Assembly: GCF_002943425.1 (NCBI RefSeq)
Contig: NZ_PTRA01000001.1
Span: forward strand, 1,922,001-1,986,000
From: Siphonobacter curvatus
Lineage (GTDB): Bacteria; Bacteroidota; Bacteroidia; Cytophagales; Spirosomataceae
Length of the DNA stretch: 64,000 nt
Direction of reading: 5' to 3'
The notes under the pieces are model-generated. The model did no database searches. It was not told where the DNA came from and saw nothing but the letters and a program-made list of their open reading frames with translations. The position numbers were made by a program, and so were the translations under genes. Shown one piece after another: positions 10,299 through 18,843 of the stretch (its first letter is position 1; each line of letters opens with the position of its first letter).

Positions 10299-11852
10299 TT
10301 AATAACCCGGGTTTTGCTTGCCATTCACCAGCGGATTATTGTCCAGTTCTGCCACCGGAATGGGGAGTAACTCATCCCGGTTCGCCCGGAAATACGAGAA
10401 CGGTTCCTGCGTGAAGTAACCCTTGGGCCGCCAGCGAAGAATATCGATACTACGCATGCATTCCACCGAAAGTTCAACCATTTTTTCATGCATGATAGCT
10501 TTGATCACCTGAGCTTTCGTGCTGGTAGGGAATTGACTCGTTGGATACGCGGGCATCGCTACACTTTTTCGGGCTCTAACCTGGTTGAGGTAGCCTACGG
10601 CCGCCGTAAGGTTACCCAGCTCGGCCTCACATTCGGCGAGGTTGATTAATACTTCAGCGTACCGAATGATCCGCTGGTTGTTACCGCCGGGGTGGTAACT
10701 TGCCTTTGCTTTTCCTTCTTTGTACAGAATCATAAACTTCCGAATGCTGACCTTCTTGCGAACGCCATTTACCAGCGATGAATTACCGTTTTGATCGGCG
10801 TCGGTTAGTACATCCGCATCATTGTTGTAGCGATCGCCGGTTTGGTAGAAACTGAAACTAAAACGGGGATCGGTTTTCGTAGCTCCGGTGGCCGTGTTTT
10901 CGAATTCATTTAACAGCTTGTCTGAGGGAATCAGATTTCGCCAGGCGACCGGGTTATATTCCTGATTACGAATGGTAGACTGAGCGGAGTTAGGCGTATC
11001 GTTGCCACCCCAGTTAAAATCATTATCGCCCTTATCCACGTACGCTACTTCAAAGATGGACTCGGCATTGAATTCCGTTTCTTCCTCGAAGTTATCTAGG
11101 TAGCGATCCATTAACGTATACGCACCGGAGGCAGTCACTTTCAGCAAGGCCTCCTTGGCACCGGCGTAATCAGCCCGCTGCATCAATACTCGTCCAAGCA
11201 AGGCATTGGCAGCACCATTGGTAGCACGGCCTTTGTCGGTAGCCGCTTTGCCGGGTAAGGCACTGGCCGCTAGCCGCAAGTCCTCGATGATTAAGGTATA
11301 GATCGCATTGACTTCTGCTCGGGGCTGGTAGTCGGATGGCGACTTAACGGGTGCTGTGTACAGCGGTACGCCTCCCCAGAAAGTAACCAGTTCAAAATAA
11401 GCCCAGGCTCGCAGGAATTTGGCTTCGGCCACCGCCCGGTCGCGTACGGCGGCATTATCCGTCACATTAGGCCCGTTTTCGATGACCGTATTGGCCCGGT
11501 GAATGACGGTATACAAGCCATTCCAGACCGAGTTCATGACGCTGTTGGTGGGATCCGTATTGCCACTTAGAATCTGAAAGCGGGGTACTTCCAGCTGACT
11601 TCCACCAGCGGCTACCTCATCGCTTCTCAAATCATGGAGGAAGAACCACTCCCGGGCCACCAGCGAAATGTTACGCACGGTGGCATAGATGGAATTGGTA
11701 CCCGCCAGAAGTTCATCACTATTTTTAAAATAATCAGTAGTGGATACCACGTTTTCGTTAATGGTATTCAACGTATTATCATTACAGGAGTACATAATGG
11801 GTAGCATAACCATTATACACGCCGTTCGAATGCTTCGTTTAGATAGTTTCAT
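10299..11852 (-). CDS. SusD/RagB family glycan-binding lipoprotein
   Basis: A 517-aa surface lipoprotein: signal peptide with lipobox ending at Cys23 (MYSC), then the SusD-like N-terminal region and the RagB/SusD C-terminal domain. Family signatures include AEAKFLRAWAYFELV, TKGRATNGAANALLGR-like TPR helices, RYAEVLINLAECEAELG, and a C-terminus ending in LPIPVAELDNNPLV...NPGY. It binds the glycan on the cell surface and forms the lid of the SusC transporter. It lies 11 nt downstream of the susC-like gene in the same operon. Confidence 0.95.
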   Translation of the reverse strand: MKLSKRSIRTACIMVMLPIMYSCNDNTLNTINENVVSTTDYFKNSDELLAGTNSIYATVRNISLVAREWFFLHDLRSDEVAAGGSQLEVPRFQILSGNTDPTNSVMNSVWNGLYTVIHRANTVIENGPNVTDNAAVRDRAVAEAKFLRAWAYFELVTFWGGVPLYTAPVKSPSDYQPRAEVNAIYTLIIEDLRLAASALPGKAATDKGRATNGAANALLGRVLMQRADYAGAKEALLKVTASGAYTLMDRYLDNFEEETEFNAESIFEVAYVDKGDNDFNWGGNDTPNSAQSTIRNQEYNPVAWRNLIPSDKLLNEFENTATGATKTDPRFSFSFYQTGDRYNNDADVLTDADQNGNSSLVNGVRKKVSIRKFMILYKEGKAKASYHPGGNNQRIIRYAEVLINLAECEAELGNLTAAVGYLNQVRARKSVAMPAYPTSQFPTSTKAQVIKAIMHEKMVELSVECMRSIDILRWRPKGYFTQEPFSYFRANRDELLPIPVAELDNNPLVNGKQNPGY

Positions 11853-11863
11853 ACGAGTATAAA

Positions 11864-14800
11864 TTAAAAAGTGGCCTGGATTCCTGCTTGAAAAGATCGG
11901 GGGGTGGGGTACTGACCGTAGTCGACACCATTCGTCAGCGTTCCGTTCTTGGAACCGATTTCCGGATCCAGACCGGAGTACTTGGTAATGGTAAACAAGT
12001 TTTGGGCGGAGAGGTAGAGGCGTAGTCGGCTAAGGCCCAGGCCTCCGGTACGTTTCGTCCAGGATTCGGGGGCATTGTAGCCAATCATGACATTCTTAAA
12101 CCGTAAATACGAGCCGTCTTCAATCCAGCGGGTCGAGGGGCGTACGTTCTGGTTCGGGTCTCCGTTCACGGCTCTCGGCATATCCGTATTGGTGTTCGAA
12201 GGAGTCCAGGCGTTCAGAACGGCCACATCGGCATTGAACAAGCGAGGCATGCCTTCGCGAATAATCCGGGCCGCATTAAAAATTTTATTACCCTGTACGC
12301 CCTGGAAGAAGACCGTGAAATCGAAGTTTTTGTAGTTAGCTGCGTAATTGAGTGAGTAACTGAACTTCGGCAGGAAGCTTCCAATAAACGTGCGGTCATC
12401 GTCATTGATGATACCGTTGGCGTCCAGGTCCTTAAACTTCAAATCCCCGGGAGCAGCTCCGCTTTGTGTCGCGTGTGAAGTAACTTCGGCTTCATTCTGG
12501 AAAATACCTTCTACGACGTACCCGTAGAACGACTGTACGGCTTTACCCGCTACGGTATTCGTTAAAGGGCCACCACCACCAAAATCGGCATCACCCCCGG
12601 CGGTAATGGAGGCATTCTCGTTATTCAGTCGTACCACCTGATTTCGGATGACGCTTACTAAACCCGTTACATTCCAGGTGAAATCGCCCCGTGTTTTCCG
12701 ATAACCTACCTGAAGTTCGACCCCGTTGTTCTCCATGGCCGCTACGTTGGCCAGGGTTCCGGCTCCGCCAAAACCAAAGCTAGTAGGCGTAGGAACGGTC
12801 AGAATCAGGTTGTCCGTTTTCCGCTGAAAATATTCCGCGACGACGCTTAAGCGATTTTCCAAAAAGCCCATATCCAAACCGACGTTGGCTTGTTTGGTTT
12901 TCTCCCAAGCCAGATTCGGATTACTCAAACCGTTGTAGAAAGAACCGTTTCCGTTAATAACCGTACCATTGAAAGGATAGGTAGCCTGATTCCGCTGAAT
13001 GGGTTGCAGATACGGATAGTTACCCAGCAGCACGCCATTGATACCCGTAATCCCGTAACCCCCTCTGAGTTTGAATTCAGAGACGCCACGTACATCTTTC
13101 ATGAAGTTTTCCCGATCAATCCGCCAGCCTGCCGAAACGGCCGGGAAGTTTTCGAATTTCTTACCCGGAGCAAAAACGGACAGACCATCCCGACGAAGTG
13201 AAGCCGCCAGTATGTAACGCTCGTTGTAGTCATACGTCACCCGACCCACCATGGAGCGGATGTAGTTGGTTTCGTAAATGCTGTTGGCCGTTACATTGTT
13301 GGCTCCGTTGAGCGTACGGACCACGTTCGTGCTCTGGGTACCGCTGGCGGTTTCGTTCCGCACATTCTGACTCTGCGTTTCGTAGACAACCGTAGCTCCA
13401 AGGTTATGGCCTTCGAACGATTTCTCGAACGTCAGCTGCTGAGTGAATAGCTGCGTATTGGTGAGCAGACGTTGATTCTGGATACTGGCCGTGGCTGCAA
13501 TCGACGTACCACCATCGTTATGAATAGGGGTGTAGTTCGTGATGTATACGTTCGAGTAGTCCAGACCGTAAGTAGACGTGAATTTCAGCCAGGGAGCGAT
13601 GTTTACTTTCAAGTACGCCGTGCCCAGGATACGGGTCGTATTGTTGATGTTTTCGACGAGGAAAGCCCGCTCTACCGGATTGACTGGATCGGAAGCATCG
13701 AAACTATTCTGCGGACCCATGAATCCACCCAGATTATTGGGGTTATACACGGGTAGATAGGGCTGCATCCGGATGAGATTTACAATGGGCGTACGGTTTC
13801 CCTGTGAAACGTCAAAACGCTGTTTGGATTGACTGATGTACAGATTTTCGCCGAACGTGAAAACCTTGCTCAGGTTATGTTCAGAATTCAAACGATAATT
13901 GAAACGCTTGAAGTTAAGACCCTGAGCGATCCCCTGCTGATCGAAGTAACCCGCTCCCGTGTAAAAACGCGAAGCCCCATTACCGCCACTTAAGGAGATG
14001 TTGTACTGCTGAAGGGGCTGGTTTCTTCTGAAATACTCCCGTTGCCAGTTAGTATTGGTCTGGGCAAACGTCTGCGTAGCTCCTTCGTAAATTGGCAGAT
14101 TGAAGTTAGCCGATTCCAGACGCGGCGGGAGTGCACTGCTCGCTCCATTCAGGGCTCTTTCGTACTGTTGATATTGTTGCGTATTGAGCAAATTGAACTC
14201 GCGAGTGGGACTTTGAACGCCGAAGTACGCATCGAAGGATACCCGCAACCGATCCTGCAAGGCTCCTTTTTTAGTCGTAATCAGAATGACGCCATTGGTA
14301 GCTCTGGAACCGTAAATGGCGGCCGAGCTAGCATCTTTCAGCACTTCCGCCGATTGAATATCGCGGGGATCAATGTTGGAGATAGCCATCGGAAAACCAT
14401 CCACAACGTAGAGTGGATCAGAGGCAAAGCTGATGGAGCTAATACCCCGAATGGTAACAATGGGAGCACTCCCCGGCGAACCGTTATTGGTAACGTTTAA
14501 GCCAGCAACCCGACCCTGTAAGGCCTGATCTACACCCGCTACGGGTAACTCATTGAGGGCTTTGGATGTAACGGACGAAACCGCCCCAGTGATGGCCCCT
14601 CTGCGTTGGGTACCGTAGCCCACGACGACGATCTCGCTTAGTATACGCTGATCATTTTTCAGTACTACTTCGACCGTAGATCGCGTACCCACGATGATCT
14701 CCTGGCTGGCATATCCTACGTGCGTAACGACCAGCGTCGTGTTATCATTAGGAATCGTTAAGCGAAACTGACCCTGTTCGTCACTGACCGTGCCCTGCGT

Positions 14801-15040
14801 AGTACCTTTGATGGATAGACTAACGCCCGGAACGGCTTGTCCCTGGTCGTCTTTAACGGTTCCGGTTATAACCCGGTCGATCCGAACATTTGTTTTAGTA
14901 AGGCTTTTGTCATGAATTGAGGAATGGTTGAAATAGTCAGGTGCTGCACTGGACGTATGCATGTGTAGCAGCAAACAAACCACTGGCGGAATCATCATCC
15001 ATTTGATCGGATGTTCTCGGAATGTTACAGGTTTCTCCAT
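11864..15040 (-). CDS. SusC/RagA family TonB-dependent outer-membrane transporter
   Basis: A 1058-aa outer-membrane protein. An atypical N-terminus (residues 1-32, charged start then hydrophobic stretch) is followed by a carboxypeptidase-regulatory-like domain at about 57-130 (GTVKDDQGQAVPGVSLSIKG), the signature ILSEIVVVGYGTQRR and the plug domain. The beta-barrel ends in a terminal Phe. It imports oligosaccharides using TonB energy and pairs with the SusD-like protein encoded next. The 422-nt divergent region to the GH43 gene carries candidate promoter boxes for both directions. Confidence 0.95.
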   Translation of the reverse strand: MEKPVTFREHPIKWMMIPPVVCLLLHMHTSSAAPDYFNHSSIHDKSLTKTNVRIDRVITGTVKDDQGQAVPGVSLSIKGTTQGTVSDEQGQFRLTIPNDNTTLVVTHVGYASQEIIVGTRSTVEVVLKNDQRILSEIVVVGYGTQRRGAITGAVSSVTSKALNELPVAGVDQALQGRVAGLNVTNNGSPGSAPIVTIRGISSISFASDPLYVVDGFPMAISNIDPRDIQSAEVLKDASSAAIYGSRATNGVILITTKKGALQDRLRVSFDAYFGVQSPTREFNLLNTQQYQQYERALNGASSALPPRLESANFNLPIYEGATQTFAQTNTNWQREYFRRNQPLQQYNISLSGGNGASRFYTGAGYFDQQGIAQGLNFKRFNYRLNSEHNLSKVFTFGENLYISQSKQRFDVSQGNRTPIVNLIRMQPYLPVYNPNNLGGFMGPQNSFDASDPVNPVERAFLVENINNTTRILGTAYLKVNIAPWLKFTSTYGLDYSNVYITNYTPIHNDGGTSIAATASIQNQRLLTNTQLFTQQLTFEKSFEGHNLGATVVYETQSQNVRNETASGTQSTNVVRTLNGANNVTANSIYETNYIRSMVGRVTYDYNERYILAASLRRDGLSVFAPGKKFENFPAVSAGWRIDRENFMKDVRGVSEFKLRGGYGITGINGVLLGNYPYLQPIQRNQATYPFNGTVINGNGSFYNGLSNPNLAWEKTKQANVGLDMGFLENRLSVVAEYFQRKTDNLILTVPTPTSFGFGGAGTLANVAAMENNGVELQVGYRKTRGDFTWNVTGLVSVIRNQVVRLNNENASITAGGDADFGGGGPLTNTVAGKAVQSFYGYVVEGIFQNEAEVTSHATQSGAAPGDLKFKDLDANGIINDDDRTFIGSFLPKFSYSLNYAANYKNFDFTVFFQGVQGNKIFNAARIIREGMPRLFNADVAVLNAWTPSNTNTDMPRAVNGDPNQNVRPSTRWIEDGSYLRFKNVMIGYNAPESWTKRTGGLGLSRLRLYLSAQNLFTITKYSGLDPEIGSKNGTLTNGVDYGQYPTPRSFQAGIQATF

Positions 15041-15188
15041 AGCATTTGTTGGAACTTTGTGAAGTAATGGTAATAGGGTTAGGAGTCAATCGGGTGCCCG
15101 TATTAGGTAGGACAGGCTCAAAAAAAGCTCTCGGTTATTAGCCGATGTAACAAGAGTTACGCTCGTTTTTTGAGGTAGAAACGTTTAA

Positions 15189-15196
15189 CAAAACTA
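15189..15196 (-). promoter_or_regulatory. Putative -7 promoter box for susCD operon
   Basis: On the minus strand TAGTTTTG, matching TANNTTTG, about 150 nt before the susC-like start. No clear -33 TTG at the expected spacing, so weak support. Confidence 0.3.
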
Positions 15197-15347
15197 GACG
15201 AGCAGGGAAGCTAACGGGTAGTATAAATGTAAAAAAATATAGAAATAATGTAAAAAAATACCCTTTTTAGGGAGAGATATTTAATTAATTAAACATTTTT
15301 TCTGCTTTTTTAAAGATTTTTATCCTAGGCCTTTTTGTAGTTACGCC

Positions 15348-15355
15348 TACTTTTG
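15348..15355 (+). promoter_or_regulatory. Putative -7 promoter box for GH43 gene cluster
   Basis: TACTTTTG matches TANNTTTG, about 107 nt before the GH43 ATG, in an AT-rich intergenic region (15041-15462). The only nearby TTG (15335-15337) is too close for a -33 element. Confidence 0.3.
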
Positions 15356-15462
15356 AAGCCGTTGACTTTTCCGCCGACATCTAAAAATTAATACGGGGCT
15401 CTACGGAATAGTTGCAATACGGAGCACCCGGAATCACATCATTGGATTGATCTTACAAAAAC

Positions 15463-17136
15463 ATGAGAAAACCTATCCTGTCAATTCTTTTTCTCTGCCT
15501 TTGTGGCTTGAATGTTGGAATAGCTCAGAAGACTACCTTAGTAAATCCTATTCTATCGGGCTTCTATCCGGATCCGAGTATTGTGCAGGTTGACAAGGAT
15601 TATTACCTGATTAACTCTACGTTTTCCTACTTCCCCGGCATCCCCGTTTTTCACAGTAAGGATCTGAAAAACTGGAAACAGATTGGGAACGTCATTGACC
15701 GCCCCTCGCAAATGGATTTCATGGGTGAGCGATTAACCCGTGGTCTGTTTGCTCCGGCCATCAGCTACCACAAAGGCACGTACTACGTGACCTGTACGGA
15801 CATTGACCACGATGGTAACTTTGTAGTAACGGCGAAAAACCCGGCGGGTCCCTGGAGTAATCCGGTACGGATTCCGCAGGTTCGGGGCATCGACCCGTCG
15901 CTGTATTTCGATGATAACGACAAAGCCTACATCCTTTATAACAGCGATGCTCCCGACAACAAACCTCAGTACTCCGGTCACCGAACCATCCGCATGTACG
16001 AGTTTGATTATCAAAATTTAAAGGTGGTAGGTGAGGAAAAGCAACTGGTAAATGGCGGGGTAGACATTAGCAAAAAGCCCGTATGGATTGAAGGGCCGCA
16101 TATTCTGAAGCGAAACAACTGGTATTACCTGTATGCCGCCGAAGGAGGCACCTCCGTAAATCACTCCGAAGTAGTCTTCCGGAGTAAGTCGGTCTGGGGA
16201 CCTTACGTACCCTACGAACACAATCCCATCCTGACGCAGAAAGGCCTACCCGAAGACCGGAAAGACCCCGTTACGTCCGCTGGCCACGCTCAGTTTGTGG
16301 AAGGTCCCGATGGAAAAACGTACTCCATCTTTCTGGCCGTTCGTCCCTACGAAGGTGATTTCTATAATACGGGCCGTGAAACCTTCATTGCTCCAGTAGA
16401 ATGGAAGGAAGATTGGCCAATCATCAACCCCAATCACAAGGAAATTCAGTATTCCTATCCGGTCAATTATGCCGAAAACAAGCCGAAAGATCTGTTACCC
16501 CAATCGGGTAATTTTGGCTATACGATGACCTTCGAAAAGTCGCTGGATCCTTCCTTGCTGTTCATGCGTACGGTAGACCCTGATTCGTATACGCTTTCTA
16601 AAAAACAGGGTTTGACGTTGAAACTGAAACCGGAGACCTGCATGGAGACGGGCAACCCTTCGTTTATTGGCAAGCGTCAGCAACACTTGTACAGCACGGC
16701 CGAAACCGAATTGAGCTTCAATCCCAAAGCAGAGCACGAGAAAGCGGGGCTGGTGATTTTGCAGGATGAACATCATTTTTACTTCCTGAGTAAAAGCCTG
16801 AAAGACGGAAAACCCTTCATTCAGATTTTCAAGAGTGTACCCCGCGAAAAATCGATGGAATTAGTAACGGAAGCCCCCCTGAATACCACGGCTGAAAAAG
16901 TGAACCTTCGTATTTCTTCGCAAGGTGATTCCTACAGTTTCTCGTATACGACGGACGGTAAAAACTGGCAAGTACTGAAAGATAAATTGGACGGTAAGTT
17001 TCTGAGTACCAAAGTAGCGGGTGGATTCATCGGCTGCGTGTACGGTATGTACGCCACGTCTTCCGGTGAGAGTAGTTCGAATACTGCTTCCTTCCGTTAT
17101 TTGAAGTACGAAGGAAAAGACCCCATGTATAAGTAA
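15463..17136 (+). CDS. GH43 family glycosidase (beta-xylosidase / alpha-L-arabinofuranosidase)
   Basis: A 557-aa secreted enzyme (signal peptide about 1-21). The N-terminal five-bladed propeller holds the three GH43 catalytic acids: D37 in YPDPS (base), D144 in GIDPSLYF (pKa modulator) and E210 in WIEGPHIL (acid). A C-terminal beta-sandwich (about 345-550, LSFNPKAEHEKAGLVILQ) is the accessory domain typical of xylosidase/arabinofuranosidase GH43 proteins. It should remove xylose or arabinose from xylo-oligosaccharides in the periplasm. It leads the plus-strand enzyme cluster; a hairpin terminator follows. Confidence 0.92.
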   Translation: MRKPILSILFLCLCGLNVGIAQKTTLVNPILSGFYPDPSIVQVDKDYYLINSTFSYFPGIPVFHSKDLKNWKQIGNVIDRPSQMDFMGERLTRGLFAPAISYHKGTYYVTCTDIDHDGNFVVTAKNPAGPWSNPVRIPQVRGIDPSLYFDDNDKAYILYNSDAPDNKPQYSGHRTIRMYEFDYQNLKVVGEEKQLVNGGVDISKKPVWIEGPHILKRNNWYYLYAAEGGTSVNHSEVVFRSKSVWGPYVPYEHNPILTQKGLPEDRKDPVTSAGHAQFVEGPDGKTYSIFLAVRPYEGDFYNTGRETFIAPVEWKEDWPIINPNHKEIQYSYPVNYAENKPKDLLPQSGNFGYTMTFEKSLDPSLLFMRTVDPDSYTLSKKQGLTLKLKPETCMETGNPSFIGKRQQHLYSTAETELSFNPKAEHEKAGLVILQDEHHFYFLSKSLKDGKPFIQIFKSVPREKSMELVTEAPLNTTAEKVNLRISSQGDSYSFSYTTDGKNWQVLKDKLDGKFLSTKVAGGFIGCVYGMYATSSGESSSNTASFRYLKYEGKDPMYK

Positions 17137-17154
17137 GCGTAGCTGGGGAAATTC

Positions 17155-17193
17155 AGGAATAGGTTGATCGTTCAGGAGAGACCTATTCCTTTT
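17155..17193 (+). terminator. Intrinsic terminator after first GH43 gene
   Basis: A perfect 10-bp inverted repeat AGGAATAGGT (17155-17164) and ACCTATTCCT (17181-17190) followed directly by TTT. It may attenuate rather than end transcription, since the next gene has the same direction and starts 60 nt later. Confidence 0.6.
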
Positions 17194-17252
17194 AAATTTC
17201 GGATCTAACTCGTAACTAGGTCCTGTTAGCACCTAACCTTTACCCGAAAAAC

Positions 17253-18809
17253 ATGATAAGAAGCTTTATATTGCTGTGTCTGCTTTGCTCTAGTAAGCTT
17301 TTATTCGCCCAGGCCCAAAACCCGGTCATCTTTGCGGATGTACCGGATCTTTCCATGATTCGGGTAGGGGATACGTATTACATGAGTAGTACCACTATGC
17401 ACATGAGTCCGGGCTTGCCCCTGATGAAGTCCAAGGATTTAATCAACTGGCAGCTGATAGGTTACGCGTATGATCGATTGGGGGAGATGGATGAACTGAA
17501 TCTGACCAACGGCAAGAGTACTTACGGCCGAGGTTCCTGGGCCAGTAGCCTGCGGTACCACAAGGGTACGTACTACGTCACGACGTTCGCTCAGACTACG
17601 GGTAAAACCTACATCTATTCCACCCAAAACATTGAAAAAGGTCCCTGGAAAGAAGTTTCGTTTAAGCCTTCGTATCACGATCACAGTTTGTTTTTTGACG
17701 ATGACGGTCGGGTCTATATGATCTACGGTGGCGGCAAACTCAAGCTGATCGAACTCTCCGCCGATCTTTCCGGCGTGAAGCCCGGTACTACCGAACAGGT
17801 GATCATTGAGAATGCCAGTACTCCCTCAGGTACGGCAGGGGGACTGCCCGCTGAAGGATCACAGTTATTCAAAGTGAAGGGCAAGTACTACCTCTTCAAC
17901 ATCACGTGGCCCAAGGGAAGTATGCGTACGGTTGTGATTCACCGGGCGGATAAAATTACGGGTCCCTGGGAAGGCAAAGTCGGCTTACAGGATTTGGGCG
18001 TAGCTCAGGGTGGCCTGATTGATACGCCTGATGGAAAGTGGTACGCTTATCTGTTCCGGGATTTTGGTGGGGTAGGACGGATTCCGTATCTGGTTCCGGT
18101 TACTTGGGAAAACGGCTGGCCGGTATTGGGCGAAAACGGCAAAGTGCCCGAAAAGCTGCCCTTGTCCGCGAGCAAAGGACTAATTCCGGGAATTGTTGCT
18201 TCCGATGAGTTCAGCCGTAAAAAGGGCGAACCGGACTTGCCGCTGGTTTGGCAATGGAATCATAATCCCGAACCGAAGCTGTGGTCACTCAGCGAACGCA
18301 AAGGATTTTTACGACTCCAGACGGGTCGCGTAGACACCTCCTTCACGCAAGCCCGTAACACTCTCACCCAACGTACCATCGGACCGGAATCATCAGGGAC
18401 TACTGCCCTGGATGTATCGCAGATGAAAGACGGTGATTTCGCTGGGTTAAGCCTGTTACAAAAAGAGTATGGCTTGGTGGGCGTGAAGGTTACGCAGGGT
18501 AAGCCCTCCGTAGTAATGGTGAAAATGGTGGCTGGGAAACCCATAGAGTTACAAAACATTCCGCTGAATCAGAACATGATTTATTTGAAAGCAGAATGCG
18601 ATTTCCGGGACCGGAAGGATACGGCCCACTTCTTCTACAGCCTCGACAACAAAACCTGGACGCGTATGGGTGAACCGCTCAAAATGCCCTACACCATTCC
18701 ACACTTTATGGGCTACCGTTTTGGCCTGTTCAATTACGCCACGCAACAGACGGGCGGTTACGCTGATTTCGACTACTTCCGCATCAGTGATACGCTTACG
18801 CAACCCTAG
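17253..18809 (+). CDS. GH43 family glycosidase
   Basis: A 518-aa secreted enzyme (signal peptide about 1-20). Propeller residues fit GH43: D32 in DVPDLSM, D143 in YHDHSLFF and E201 in LPAEGSQLF. The PDLSMIRVGDTYYMSSTT opening and the AEGSQLFK acid motif resemble the GH43 group with beta-xylosidase/arabinofuranosidase activity (subfamily 12 type; assignment tentative). A C-terminal concanavalin-like sandwich runs from about 325. It acts on xylan side chains or ends with the preceding GH43. Its 3' end is overlapped by an open frame of the GH97 gene, but the GH97 start lies 34 nt beyond this stop. Confidence 0.9.
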   Translation: MIRSFILLCLLCSSKLLFAQAQNPVIFADVPDLSMIRVGDTYYMSSTTMHMSPGLPLMKSKDLINWQLIGYAYDRLGEMDELNLTNGKSTYGRGSWASSLRYHKGTYYVTTFAQTTGKTYIYSTQNIEKGPWKEVSFKPSYHDHSLFFDDDGRVYMIYGGGKLKLIELSADLSGVKPGTTEQVIIENASTPSGTAGGLPAEGSQLFKVKGKYYLFNITWPKGSMRTVVIHRADKITGPWEGKVGLQDLGVAQGGLIDTPDGKWYAYLFRDFGGVGRIPYLVPVTWENGWPVLGENGKVPEKLPLSASKGLIPGIVASDEFSRKKGEPDLPLVWQWNHNPEPKLWSLSERKGFLRLQTGRVDTSFTQARNTLTQRTIGPESSGTTALDVSQMKDGDFAGLSLLQKEYGLVGVKVTQGKPSVVMVKMVAGKPIELQNIPLNQNMIYLKAECDFRDRKDTAHFFYSLDNKTWTRMGEPLKMPYTIPHFMGYRFGLFNYATQQTGGYADFDYFRISDTLTQP

Positions 18810-18843
18810 AATTCAAGCAGGGGTCCTCCCTGACAGACTATTC

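Noticed and set aside
18670-18843. Upstream extension of the GH97 frame (58 extra codons)
   Set aside because: It lies inside the GH43 gene, and the ATG at 18844 begins a clean signal peptide.
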